64,000 nucleotides of DNA from Phragmites australis (taxonomy: Eukaryota > Streptophyta > Magnoliopsida > Poales > Poaceae): NCBI RefSeq assembly GCF_958298935.1, contig NC_084942.1:1619501-1683500 (forward strand), written 5' to 3'. Positions 23,025 through 34,744 of this stretch are shown one piece after another (position 1 is the stretch's first letter; each line of letters opens with the position of its first letter). A program made the translations under genes and the position numbers. The notes beneath the pieces are model-generated. The model did no database searches, was not told where the DNA came from, and worked only from the letters and a program-made list of their open reading frames with translations.

Positions 23025-23352
23025 GAGTAAATTTAAAAAACATATAACTATTTTTGACATATGTTGCAGAAAATTACAACTTCTATTCCTCATTTCAAAA
23101 ATACAACTATTTTGACACATGTTGAAAAAAACTACAACTTTCTTACCGTTAGTCCACCTCACATCCCCTATGGCATGTAATAGGAGGATTAATTATGGAT
23201 CCATCTGTTGCCAGAGGATGACAGGTGGGCTCATGGTGAGTAAGTTATAGTTTTTTGCAACATATATCATAATAATTGTAGGTTTTTTAAATGAGCACTA
23301 GAAGTTGTAGTTTTTGCAATATATGTCAAAATAGTTGTTTTTAAATTTACTC
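23025..23352. mobile_element. Mutator-like MITE inserted in copia integrase
   Basis: Starts GAGTAAATTTAAAAAAC and ends GTTTTTAAATTTACTC, a long inverted repeat that continues inward (TTGACATATGTTGCA against TGCAATATATGTCAA). The 9-bp target duplication is TATTTTTAT (23016-23024) and TATATTTAT (23353-23361), 8 of 9 matching. Removing it rejoins the integrase reading (IIF then DDFS). No coding capacity. Confidence 0.78.
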
Positions 23353-23964
23353 TATATTTATAGATGATTTCTCTCACCATACTTGGATTTATTTCATATT
23401 TTCTCGTAGTGAGGTGTTATCTATATATAAGTATTTTTTTTCACTATGATTCACACTCAGTTTGACACTCCTGTTTGTGTTTTTCATGCTGACTCTGTTG
23501 GCGAATTTCTTTCGAGGCATTTTTGTACCTTTCTTGCTAAACAAGGTACCTTATCTCGGTTCTCCTATCTTAGAGCTCGTGTTCAGAATGGTGTTGCTAA
23601 GTGCAAGCATAGTAAACTCTTTGAGACAGCTCGCACACTTATGCTTGCTTCTTTGGTTCCACCTCATTTTTGGGCTGAGGCGGTTTTCACTGTCACTTAC
23701 TTGGTCAATCTAACTCTCTTCTGCAATGAAGGGTGGGATTCCCTTTGAGCGTCTATGTGGATGCCTTCCTGACTACTCATATCTTTGTCTTTTTGGCTAT
23801 GTTTGTTACATTCTTCTTGCTCCATGTGAACGTACCAATCTAACTACTCAATCTGTTGAGCATGTCTTTCTTAGCTACAGTGTCGAGCATAAGGGTTATA
23901 GGTGTTGGAACCCTATTGCTCATCAGATGTGCATTTCTCAGGATGTTACTTTTGATGAGTCTCA
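23353..23964 (+). pseudogene. Copia integrase core, degenerate
   Basis: Reads TWIYFIFSRSEVLSIYKYF, then VFHADSVGEFLSRHF and LETARTLMLASLVPPHFWAE, the conserved copia integrase C-terminal half. A frameshift near 23730 leads into FERLCGCLPDY and HKGYRCWNPIAH. Interrupted at 23965 by a solo LTR. Confidence 0.78.
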
Positions 23965-25520
23965 TGTAACGCCCCAGATATCTACATACCTGGAGGTTAC
24001 ACCTAACACTTAGTTCTAGCCAAAACGAAATCTTGACATGTGGTATTACATCCCTTTTTGAGCATGCTACAATGATTGAGTACCTAAAAACCAAATGAAA
24101 CACAAAAGTGAGTAAAAATACTCAGTAAGAACAATTCAAAACCTGAAGAACAACACAACATCAAAGCCAATGAAGAACGAGAAACAACAAAATTTTTCTT
24201 TTCTTGAAAACAACAATGAAATAGTAGTTTTAGTCTGAAATAGATAGATGTGAATATATCCTTCCATTTACCGGTAAAACCGAGTGAGTGGGACCATCAC
24301 TCACTCACGGGATCCTGAATATAAGAAGCAAGTTGCACCTCCGGTATTACCAGCACTTGAATGAAATGTAAAGAAATAACTTGAAACTCGATCATTTGAA
24401 ATGAACATAATTATGAACATGAAACACAAGAACACAAGAAAAAACAAAAGGAAATACGAATACGGAACGAGTACAATTCAAATAGATCAATAAAACATTC
24501 AATGAATGAATCATGTCATAACATGGGTTCATCATGCACTTGCCTTAACCGTGGTTAGGATCCGGCTTCACACCTTTAGCATCGACACTTCCTAAACCTG
24601 AAGAACATATTATACTCATAATTTGTCCAAGAAAGTTAACATGACTATACATTGAGTATCCAAGCTATGCTCTCTGTCTGAATCCCAAAATACCCGATTC
24701 TATCGTTTTTCGGGAAACCGTGCCAATAATCTGGTTTGCTCTTAATCACATAGTTGAATTTGATCTCAACTAACCCTAGGTTTCATATCAAATTGTTATA
24801 CATGAACTGGTTCGATAATCCCTAGTTTTTGTGACAATTCCGGTCATCAAAATTCCATTTCCGAACAACTAGGGATTACGAAGATGTTACCTTAAGCGAG
24901 AAGATCACGAATTGATGATAAAATTCTCAAAAAATCCCTTCTTCTCCTTTTTTTTATTTCTTTCCTTTCCTTTCCTTTTTCTTTTCTTTTCTTTTCTTTC
25001 TTCTTTTCCTTCCTCTTTTCTTGTTCCTCTTCCCTTCCTTTCTATTCCTTTCTCTTCTCCTGGTCTTCTCTCTTGTTCGTGAACAACGGCAACAAAGGGT
25101 AGTGCACCTTTGTAGCAACGGCTAGCGGCCGACGCCCCTAGTGACTGGCGATGGCGTGGGCAAGTAACTTTGGAGTGGCACGAGGGGAGGCGATGGCAAG
25201 TAGTAGCGCGGTTAACCGAGACCAGCGGTGCTGGATGGTGGCCGAGCAGCAGGATGACGTGGAGGTGGTGGTCGAAATCGAGCGAGGTGGCAAGTGGAGT
25301 CGGCAGCAGAACAACGACGGTGGTACAACAAGGCAAAAAACAATGGCAGGGGCAAATAAGGGCGACGATGAGTGGTGGCTAGGGTTTTTAGTTTGGGTTG
25401 GAACCCGACCCGGGGTCTATTTAAGGAACGGTGGGCGACGGCTGACAATCGAAGGTTGGTTCGTCGATTTTGATTGAATTTTCTTCTTCCTTTTTGTGTT
25501 GTATGATTCAGGGCATCACA
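23965..25520 (+). mobile_element. Solo LTR, gypsy-type, nested in copia remnant
   Basis: Begins TGTAACGCCC and ends GGGCATCACA, mutated inverted termini of an LTR (GGGCGTTACA expected). It splits the copia polyprotein between VTFDES and the linker. Flanks TCTCA and TCTTG match at 3 of 5 positions. A 500-bp GC-rich and oligo-purine part (24950-25450) makes long open frames on both strands, but no known domain is seen. Confidence 0.65.
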
Positions 25521-25836
25521 TCTTGTCCCTTCTATCCTCATACCACACCTTCCATTTCTTCAGCATCTTTGGTTGAGCATCTATACTTTCTCACTTTTTC
25601 CGCCACACCTGTTTCTGTTTCTTCTTATCTTCCCCAGGCATCATTGGCGCCCTCTCTTGTTGTGCCTTCTTTGGTGACTTTCACGCCTTTGGTCTCCTCA
25701 TCTCATGCTCTTCCTTTTAGTCTTGTTGAGACTTTTTCTTTCCACTACACTCATCATTCACGTGTTATCTCACATTTTGTCGAGCCGCTTTCTGATGAGC
25801 CATCTCCTTCTGGTGATTCAGTTCCTTCTTCTCCTC
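25521..25836 (+). pseudogene. Copia linker between integrase and reverse transcriptase
   Basis: Ser/Pro/Thr-rich frame (ending SDEPSPSGDSVPSS) typical of the low-complexity linker of grass copia polyproteins. The frame resumes without loss at 27565 once the LTR at 25837-27559 is removed. Confidence 0.65.
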
Positions 25837-27559
25837 TATAGGATCAAGGATATTGACTAGAGGGGGTTGAATAGACGGTTTCAAAAGTAATTGCTAAGTA
25901 ATCAAATAAAACATGCACAAATTAAACTAGAGATCACTAGAGCAAAAAGAGACAACTACTATTACGTCAAAGTTTGCAATCGTAGGGTGACATACAACAA
26001 TTTATATTCTAGGAAGATAAATTGCACAAAAGTAAAGAGCACAATAGATATCACACAAACTTGATCCCGTAGTATCGGTGATTTGTCGATCACCTCTATT
26101 CCACATTGAGATGAGTTTAAGCTTCTAATCGCTCCTCTATCAAGTATTCAATTCTCACCATGAGGAGAGGCCCACACCGGGCAACTTGATCTTGAGTCGG
26201 ATTAGAATAATGAACTACTAAATACCTCGATTCCAGTAGAGTAGCAATTTACCGCTCTGTTGAGGCGTGCTTAAAACCTCTTAGAATCACCATCGGGGTT
26301 CCTTCACAAACTTTTTTGAAGGGCTCCTTCACAAACTTTTAGGAGTTGGCAACCTCTAATAGTAACAAGTCGACAACACTTGCTTAAAGAATCACTAGTG
26401 TCACAAAGCTCAAACACTACAAAACAATGCACTAGATGATGTCACACTCTCAAATATGCAATCAGTAAGCCAAAAGAGAGAGGGGAGGATGTCAAGTGCT
26501 CAAAAGTTCAAAGTGAGCGTACTAGTTGGTCTCCTTGAACCAGCAAGGGAACTATTTAGTGCATGTTTGGCAAAGCTCTAGCTCTAAGAATTTTAGAAAT
26601 TCTTGGAGCTCGAGCTGTAGGAAGATTGAGGGTCTTTGGTTTAGGCATCTTGTTTTTATTTTGGACTGAAAATAAATATTCAAACCACTTTATTTTATCC
26701 TACAAACTCAAAATCCTACATGGATTTCAAAGCTGAAGCTCTGCCAAACAGGATCCTATAGGTTACAACCCAAAATGTAGTCGTTACTCAAAGGTTGGCA
26801 CTTTTGCGCTTCTGACGGTTAGACCACAGTACAACTGGTGATCAGACCGTCACTGGTACAATGACTATATCAGCGTAAATGATTACTTTGACTCTGAGAT
26901 GAACTTTACCTGGCGATCCGACCACCACTGGGCACGGTCAGATCGCAAGCCTTGAACAAAGGATCAAAAACTCTATGTTCCCCTGGCGATCAAACCGTGA
27001 GACAGAGCAGAGAGTCCAAACTCTCTATTCCCTTGGCAATCAGACCGACATACTCCTCGGTCAGATTGCGAGTTTGAAACTTGAAACTTCTGCCTTGCTT
27101 ATACAGCAGCCAGACTGGTCATTCCTGGCGGTCAGACCGCTAGCCACTCATAACATACGCAAAGGCAGTTTTTCCGGTTCTTCCCAAAGTGAATCACCCC
27201 CAAAAAAATTTCTAGCCTCTCTCAAAGTGAATTTCTCTCTCTAGATGAAATGCAAGTTTAAGCAATTATGGCACTTTCAATACCTTAAGTAAACACACAT
27301 AAATCTCTCTTGATAGTACGGTACTTATCCTATCAATTCAGTTATTTTTTTCTTTAATCACCATTGAATAGCAAAAGAAAATATTCTATATTTTATATCT
27401 TTATCTTGAGCTAGTTATTTGCATATCTTCCACACATGCTTGTTCTAGCTCCTCAACAATTCTTGGACTCACCTTCTCATAACTCAAATAAGCATGTTAG
27501 TCCATATCTAAATGTTATCATTAATTACCAAAACACAAATTAGAGACCTAAATGCTTCA
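25837..27559 (-). mobile_element. Solo LTR of the copia-like family, minus orientation, exact target duplication
   Basis: On the minus strand it starts TGAAGCATTTAGGTCTC and ends CCCCTCTAGTCAATATCC then TTGATCCTATA. The 5-bp duplication TCCTC is exact at 25832-25836 and 27560-27564. It contains repeated GGCGATC(A)GACCG motifs at 26820-27140, the counterpart of the GGTCCGCAC motifs of the copy at 12357. A small MITE-like piece sits inside at about 26559-26754. Confidence 0.85.
26559..26754. mobile_element. Small MITE-like element inside the solo LTR
   Basis: Ends pair as GCATGTTTGGCAAAGCTCT and, on the minus strand, TCCTGTTTGGCAGAGCTTC. No clear target duplication; superfamily uncertain (PIF/Harbinger or hAT). 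Confidence 0.5.
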
Positions 27560-27666
27560 TCCTCGCTATTCTTTTCGTGATCGCTATTCGATTCGACCTT
27601 ATGATCGTTTTGGCTTTGCTGGTGCCGTTCCTATTGAGCCGTCTTCTTACCGTTATATTGCTCTGT

Positions 27667-29112
27667 GTAATATCCCCAAACTATAAAGATATCTTTGTAT
27701 ATTATTACATATACATGTGTATATATTCTGACACAGGGCTTTCAAAAAATACAAGTTGCTATTACTCTGTTTTAAGACAGATATGCAGCAAAAGGCTTTT
27801 GAACAAAACTGACACCCAACTAGTGCTTACCCTTGGTTACTATGCTGCAAGAAGTTTCCTGAAAGGTAACATAAATTGACCTTTCACACTTAATTGCAAC
27901 CTGTGGGCTGGTTGTGCTGGCACCATTGGTGCGATTAAATGATACGTGAGCCATATGGTCCTGCATTGCTCCTACCTCTACTCTGATGGCTATATCGAGA
28001 TTGAGATTTATGCTTTAATTTGATGCTTATCGTGCTCTCTAGATATGCTACCTGTACTCTGATGGCTATATCGAGATCGAGATTGATATTTATGCTTCTA
28101 TTTGATGCTTATCGTGCTCTCTAGATATGCTGTTAATAGATGCTTTGCAGAGTTGAGCCAAACATGCGATAATTACAGCTTTGCCTTTGATCACTTCATA
28201 CAACATATACATATGAAGTTTGATTACGTTCAGTGATGTTTCGTATTTCATACTTTTGAATCACTGCAGAATGTGCAAAGATTGCTTTTCAGGCTTGATG
28301 CGGAGGACCCTGCAGCTTCTTTTTTTTTGGGGGGGGGGGGGGGGCGGCAGAAGGTTGTCGTCCTTTCATTTGGTTGAAGACTTAACGGTATCAATAACTT
28401 AGACTATGACTGAACTTAGCATTTCCTGGTTGTGGTTGGGCCAGGAAAAGTTAGAACGGTGTATGCTGATATGATCTCTGGACTCTGGTCCAACTCTACC
28501 TGATTTTGGAGACAGGCTAGGCTTTGTACAGGCAGAACAAGGTTGAGACTTCATCGGCTTAGACTTGCTCAGTCAGGCCAGGTTTTGCCGTCATCTATGT
28601 TTTACGATCTAATATACAATTGCATTGCACCTTCCAAAAAAAGAAATATACGATGGACTTGTGAGGTTTGCACACTGCGTTATAAGAGATGCAGAGGTCT
28701 CTGTTTTCTGCAGATGACAAAAAAGGGACATGTACCAGAGAAGGATGTGATAGACCACGTCTTAATCATAAGTTACTAACGCATTTCCCTGGATATCGAT
28801 GTTAGCATTCTCAGTCCTACTGTTGGCTTAATTTGATGTGTAACTAACTAGCAATGCATTTCCAGTGACGTTGAAGACTTGCTAGGCATCATCTATATAA
28901 TATTTGTGCACCATGGTTGCAACTTGCAAAGTTCGAAAGCTACTTGCATAAATGTTTTAAATTAGACTCTCACAATTTTCTATGGAACATTATCTTAAAA
29001 AACAATTTTCTATGGAAGCATTGAAGCATTTGAAGGAAAAAAAGAGATAGCACTGTTTAGTTTTGTACTAAATGAATGAGGTTATATAATACAGCAAAAC
29101 TAAGTTGAGTGT
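27667..29112. other. Intergenic with a 76-bp tandem duplication; no gene seen
   Basis: At 27667 the copia remnant stops at TGTAATATCCCC, possibly the edge of another LTR that I could not close. The segment 27973-28048 is repeated at 28049-28130 (TACTCTGATGGCTATATCGA in both). A T10-G16 homopolymer pair is at 28319-28344. No convincing coding sequence. Confidence 0.5.
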
Positions 29113-30000
29113 ATTTTTTTTTTAAGGATCCCAGTAGGGGAATTTCCTACTGCAAGGTGTTTACATAAATAAGTAAAGAAGAGTCAAACTGTACAAGGCC
29201 TTAGACGCTAGGCAAGATCAGCAAGGACAGAAGGAAAGTGTATATACGAAGGAGCTAATCCATAGAGAAAGGAAGGAGTGCAGATTGCCTTTCATTCTGT
29301 GCATATGTAAGTGCACAGAGTCGATGAAATTGTTCTTCCATTTCTGAAAGGAAGGGCTTGCTCTTTGAAAGATTTCTTAATTTTTTTGCTTCCAGAGCTC
29401 CCAGGCGGCGATAGCAAAGACTTCTATGAAGAAAGGGTTCTGAAAAGCTTGTGCTGCCTCTTCCATCATCATGAAGAACCCTGTTATCGGATTCCAAGAT
29501 ATGCCGATCGCCGACCAGCATCTGGAGCTGAAGGCACATTCCAAGAACAGATGAAAAATAGTCTTCTTTATGTTTAGGTTATAAAGAACACAATTGTAGT
29601 CATTCTGCTCAATATGATAATTTTTTTTTCTTTTGAGAATGTTTCTCGTGTTGAGTCTGTCTTCAAAGAGAAGCGAAATGAAGACCTTTATCTTTTTTGA
29701 GCATTTTGAATTCCAAATTCTGGTGATGGGAAGGGGCGGTGTAATTGATTTGTATGGGAGAGCATAAAATCTGCTAGACTGATAACTTCCATTGCCCTAG
29801 CAGTATGTCTATGTGTCCTTTTGGGAGCTCTGGTTCTGAATTTGAGACAATTTCTACTGGAGGCTCTGAAATTCCTCAAAGGTTTCAAGTGACAAAAGGG
29901 TGTGGACGTTTCTGAAGGGTGTAAGATTCTCTATATCTTGCAATCGACACATTTTTTGTCTTTAGGTAACGTGTACAAGCGAGGGAGTTGCTCTTTGAGA
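29113..30000 (-). mobile_element. 3' end of a degenerate LINE
   Basis: Minus-strand fragments read NDYNCVLYN(LN) and FHLFLECAFSSRCWSAIGIS (zinc-binding region of plant LINE ORF2), then AAWELWKQ and DSVHLHMHRMK, the usual C-terminal end, with frameshifts. The element ends in a poly(A) tail, seen as the T run at 29113-29123. The 5' boundary (about 30000) is a guess and no target duplication was found. Confidence 0.65.
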
Positions 30001-30565
30001 TAGTTCACATTCGTATTGAATGTATTGGTTTACTTTCTGCACTGAATGTGATTAGGGACCATCTGTTTGCCGACAAAGACGGCAATAACTCCATCTCTCT
30101 GCAGCTTCTATCTAACAAAATAGTAGTATACTACAGTACACTACCATTTTGTATTCATATTTCAGGAATGTACGAAATACGTACTTCAAGAAGTCATGGC
30201 AGAGACTCCATGCCAGAAACAGGTAGAAACTTTCACTGCTTCGAACAAAATTGAGTCAGTTTATTTACCTCTATTTCATAAAAAATCTAGTTACATTTAT
30301 AGGCGAAGCACGTACGGTTCCATATTGGATAAACTGAACTTCTAAATTCACTTTAATATATATAACAAAAAATCTGAAGCACAAATCACGTTAATTACAT
30401 CATGCTTACATGTCATATGGTCACACTTGCAAGTCTCTTATTCTTTTGACTTTTGATGGGAGTATCAAATCTACTGTAAGTTTCTCTCATTATTCTTGTT
30501 ACTGTCATATGGCCGTGGCTCACACGGGAGTTTGACTTGTTCTTATCTCATGATTCTCTCTCTCT

Positions 30566-30572
<7 letters not shown>

Positions 30573-30647
<75 letters not shown>
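30573..30647. repeat. (AC)n(AT)n compound microsatellite
   Basis: About 20 AC units (30573-30612) followed by about 17 AT units, some 95 bp past the MYB stop codon, probably in its 3' flank. Confidence 0.95.
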
Positions 30648-30648
<1 letters not shown>

Positions 30649-30742
30649 CTTTCTCCTAAAAAGTAACTTGCACCAACAAATTAACCTGTCTAACTAACGT
30701 GTATCGGAGGGGCTATCATACTCTGTCTCTTCTTTCTTTGAG

Positions 30743-31816
30743 CTAAAACATCATTGGAACTGAGCAGCAGTCATTAGAAAGATCCATCAGGCCGACGACC
30801 TGCTCGGCTGCCTCGTCCAACAGCCACTTCTCGATCAAAGACAGCGGCGCATGTGCCTGCTGCTGCTGCTGCTGCTTGGGCTCGTGGTAACTACCGTGTT
30901 CCATCAACACTGGATGTGTCGGCAACACGTCGGCGAATACCGGTAGCGCCCCACCGGCGGGCATGTGGTCGAAGGACAGCAAAGGGTTGACCTCGGTGGT
31001 CGAGGGCTTGAGGTCGGCAGCAGCGTCATTCTGCGGCGGGGAGGTCTTCATGAAGCCGTTGAGCAGCTTGGATATATTGTCCATGCTGGAGGCGTACGAC
31101 GACGAGGAGCTGTCGGCGTCGAGGGAGGCCGGGGCGGCGAACGGCGACCGCCGAGCGATGAGCTGGGTTACCTCAGCTTGGTTGCTGCTGGCTGCCCGGA
31201 CGTTGCTGTCCTTGGAGTCGGCAGTAGTAGTGATCAAGTGGTGGTGGTGATTGACATGGTCGGCGGCTGTAGGCATGGTAGTTGATAGGTCAGAGGAGGG
31301 AGGTACTGCGAAGATGGCGCCGATGGCTTGGTGCTTCTTGAGCTTCTTCTTGAGGTGGGTATTCCAGTAGTTCTTGATGTCGTTGTCCGTCCTCTGCGGG
31401 AGGTAAGACGCTATGGCCGCCCATCTGCGTGCATGCGTCCATGAACAAGAATTCACATGCATGCATGTAAAGGTTGATCACCATGACACCATGCCATGTA
31501 AGGCATGCAGCTAGGTGGTTAATTAGAAGAATTTGAGCATGTAACAGGAGTACCTGTTGCCTAGCAAGGATTGGAGGTGGACGATGATGCCTTCCTCGTG
31601 GGGGGTGAAGTTTCCGCGCCTGATCCCAGGGCGGAGGTAGTTGGTCCAGCGGAGGCGGCAGCTCTTGCTGCACCGCATGAGGCCGGTGTTGATGGGCACG
31701 GACCTCCAGTAGCCGGGGCCGTGCTCCTGGATGTAGGAGACGAGGATGATGTCCTCCTCCGGCGTCCACGGACCTTTCTTGATCCCGACCTTGTCGCAGC
31801 ACGGCGGCCTCCCCAT
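30743..31816 (-). CDS. R2R3-MYB transcription factor, subgroup 1 (MYB30/60/94/96-like)
   Basis: Two exons, 31816-31554 and 31424-30743, joined at codon phase 2 with a GT-AG intron, giving 314 residues. The N-terminus [17 protein letters not shown] and [20 protein letters not shown] form R2; [20 protein letters not shown] and [15 protein letters not shown] form R3. C-terminal landmarks are His and Gln runs and [11 protein letters not shown], like the conserved C-terminal motif of subgroup 1. Members are nuclear regulators of cuticular wax, drought and defence responses, or of stomatal opening (MYB60); which role applies cannot be read from sequence. Oddities: the usual intron within R2 is absent, and GNW before the second tryptophan of R2 is GYW. 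A TATA box lies upstream at 31931-31940. Looks intact. Confidence 0.9.
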
Positions 31817-31930
31817 CGTCCACGGCCCCGACCCGATCAATCGAGAGCTTCTCCGATCCTTTCGCTAGCTGCTGGCCTGCTGCTATCTTCTGGCGGTGCT
31901 GCAGTGTCCCCCATGAAGCGTGTGTGTGGT

Positions 31931-31940
31931 GTATATATAG
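31931..31940 (-). promoter_or_regulatory. TATA box of the MYB gene
   Basis: On the minus strand CTATATATAC lies 115-125 bp upstream of the start codon, predicting a leader of about 90 nt. Confidence 0.55.
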
Positions 31941-31989
31941 GAGGAGGGTGAATGTGAGTGATCTCCTTTTCACTTGCTATCATGATCCA

Positions 31990-34740
31990 ACTAATAACCT
32001 ACTAGAACCAGCCTGATGATTTCTTTTTCACTTTCTATCAAGCCAATCTAGCTTAGTAATATGCATGCATGCTTTCCCTTTCTGTCAACAGCATCACTTG
32101 AATCATAGAACTTGACCCCCACTTTAAGGCAAGGACCAGCTAGAGTACCTATTAGCTGTTGCTGCTGTGTGAAGTTCAAAGCTAGGCTTCCTAGACTTTT
32201 GCATACAAGTCACCGGTGTACTCATGCACCAAACTTAGTCAAGGCATTTTGTTCAGCCTTGTAGGAAATAGAGATTGCCTTCGTTTGGATGATTTGTTGT
32301 TCGAGCTAGAAAAGATCTTGCAAAAAATAATAAAGTTTGGACAATTTTTTGACCTACTTTTGTCTATTCACAGACACACAATATTTGACGTTTTAGACAA
32401 AATCTAGTCAACTTTTAAAAATTTGACAAATACTTACGTAATCTCATAATTTTTTTAGATTTTATAAATATATACTAATAAAAAATAACAGTCAAAGGTA
32501 TACATCGGAAATCTTGTCATATCCAAAACATAAGTATATTTTACCGGAGAGAGTAATTTGATGTTGGTGGAACTACTTTTCAGTAAGAATGACATCTATT
32601 CTAAACGTTTATAATTACTATTTCTCGTAGCTGCTCATTCCAAGTGAGAAATTAACGTATGTCACTTTGGAGAATATTTGTAGTCCAAAATATCAAATTT
32701 CGACTACAATAGTTACTTGTCCGTGCGTTATAACGAAAGCTATAAAAACTTCACCAAAAAAATCTTTAAAAAATAAAAAAACGCAAAATTACCCAAAAAA
32801 ATGCAAAACAAAAAACACGGGACTCACGAGATGGGCGGCGGGACTCATCACGTGGATGTGGGACTCATGAGTTACTGGCGGAATTCTTTTGCTACTTTTG
32901 AAGTAGAAGTAGATGAACTCCTTGAGCAAAAGTGCGTGGCCAAGGTTGTTCTCTAAGTCACCGGTCAGTTGATGGACACACATGATTTATCTATCAAGTG
33001 CGTGTAGACAATTTACAATCTGGGCTCGCATGCATTGGCACACACGTCCTGTCTACACTCCGGCCGACATAAAAAAAAGGAAAATGGGGAAAATTGAAAT
33101 CAAATCTAGCAATAAATTCCCCTCCCCCCACCCACCCACACACACTGGATGGCCGGGGTCAGTATTGCCCAATTCTTTTATTTGTGTGGATCACAACAAA
33201 ATCGATGAGGATCTCGTCACTCTTGGCGAGTTTGCAAACAAGAATAGATGGCTCATGCCATGCATGAGCTGCCCCCTACTGTTGTTAAGACTTTGCATCG
33301 ATCTATTACTACTCACTGCAGCCATGTGTGTATATATATAAAAGATGAAGAAGCTAGCATATCTCAATGCATGTGTAATGTTTCTATAGTATCACATAAC
33401 ATAGGGTACGTTTGATAGAGTTTATTTGCTTCAAAAATTTTACAGAAAGTGAGGAAAAATGATTATGTGATTGAAAATAAATTTTTATAATTTTTTAGAG
33501 AAAACTCTATAGAGAGTGATTCTACGAGGAAAATGAATCAAGAAAAAATTAATTTTTTTCAGCTCTTATCATCCAAATCATTTTAGATAATCACTCCTAC
33601 AGAATCACTCTGAAAACTAAAAAAATATAAACTATTATTTAACAAAACTTCCACTTATTTTATCTTAAAAACTGGTCCTACAACTTTTCTAAATATGCCT
33701 ACATATATACCGTTCCATGCATACGGTGTGCCTGCAGCATGCATCTTGTGCTTGTGGGAGTTTGGGGTTCCACGTCACAGGTACCAACCGTTCCCTTGCT
33801 TGATGGACAACCCGTCGCTTTTTTTTGTTATTTATAATCCCACGTGCCTAATTACTAGCTGCCCTCGTGCGTGATCTGTGTACTCCACTGTGGGTTAATT
33901 AATGCATGCACTATGCAATGTTAGTGGATCTGTTTAGAACAGTCATGCACGATGCTTATAACTATTTATTAGAGGAGAGATATTGCAAGAAATATATGCT
34001 AAAAAATAGTACATCTAATACATAATATCTATAACTTGTGTCTAGAGGGCTTTCTTTGACCAATAGATAAAAATGAGAGCATGTATTTAGAACACTACCT
34101 TTCTTCTAATACATATTTGGTTGTTTCTTATCTACTGGATTTTGAGCATAGCTTGTTATTTTCCTTAACACACTAACTCATTCTTTTCCTCACTTAATTG
34201 CTTGTCATATTAGCTTTGATCCTACATGCATGGACATATATTTAATGTCTAGAACATATGCCAAGGTGAAACATTGGGAATAGTCTTAGGTTATGTAGAA
34301 AGGTATAGACAACAATTGCCAATAGAATTTACATGTCATTTAAAGACAATGCTATATACTAATTTTACAACCAGTAGTCTATTTTATGCAAGAGACATTT
34401 GGTTTCGTTTCATGTGTTATTGGCTATCTCTCGCTTAAGAGATGGCATTTTTCTCTCTATTTGTTAAGACCTCTTCATATCATCAGAAATCTTATGTGAT
34501 GCGGCTCTTACAACAGCTCACATCATACCTTTCTACGCGCCTTTAGTGCATAACTAACGCATTTTTAATCCTGTACTCCATTGGCCGGCCATATCTCTGA
34601 TTAACTTCTTGTAAAACTTCCTGAGGAAATTCTCATTGAACGCGTGCTTTAGCGCAAAATCTAGCATATATAGCATCAATTACAAAGTCTTTAGCACAAA
34701 CAAGGACGTACAAAGGCCTCTGGCCGGTTGTGTGCAAGAA
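31990..34740. other. Upstream region of the MYB gene; no further gene seen
   Basis: AT-rich DNA without recognisable coding sequence. 33403-33700 begins GGGTACGTTTGATAGAG and resembles a MITE, but I could not fix its right end. TATATATATA runs occur near 33331. Confidence 0.4.
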
Positions 34741-34744
34741 CTAT

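Larger units (their letters stand above)
22735..27666 (+). mobile_element. Copia polyprotein remnant split by three younger insertions
   Basis: Four pieces of one Ty1/copia polyprotein lie in order on the plus strand: GAG-pre-integrase and integrase start (about 22770-23024), rest of integrase (23353-23964), the Ser/Pro-rich linker (25521-25836) and the linker end (27565-27666, reading RYSFRDRYSIRPYDRFGFAG). They are separated by a Mutator-like MITE (23025-23352), a gypsy-type solo LTR (23965-25520) and a copia-family LTR (25837-27559), each of which removes cleanly to leave adjoining polyprotein sequence. Stops (for example after GKPI near 22902) and a frameshift near 23730 show the host element was dead or died. 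No LTRs of this copy are visible; sequence after 27666 (TGTAATATCCCC) is unrelated. Confidence 0.82.

Noticed and set aside
24905..25541. Several overlapping long open frames on both strands
   Set aside because: They come from a GC-rich and purine-biased stretch inside a solo LTR, with no known domain.
28319..28344. T10-G16 run as a possible structural or regulatory element
   Set aside because: A simple homopolymer pair with no conserved context; may also be affected by sequencing error.
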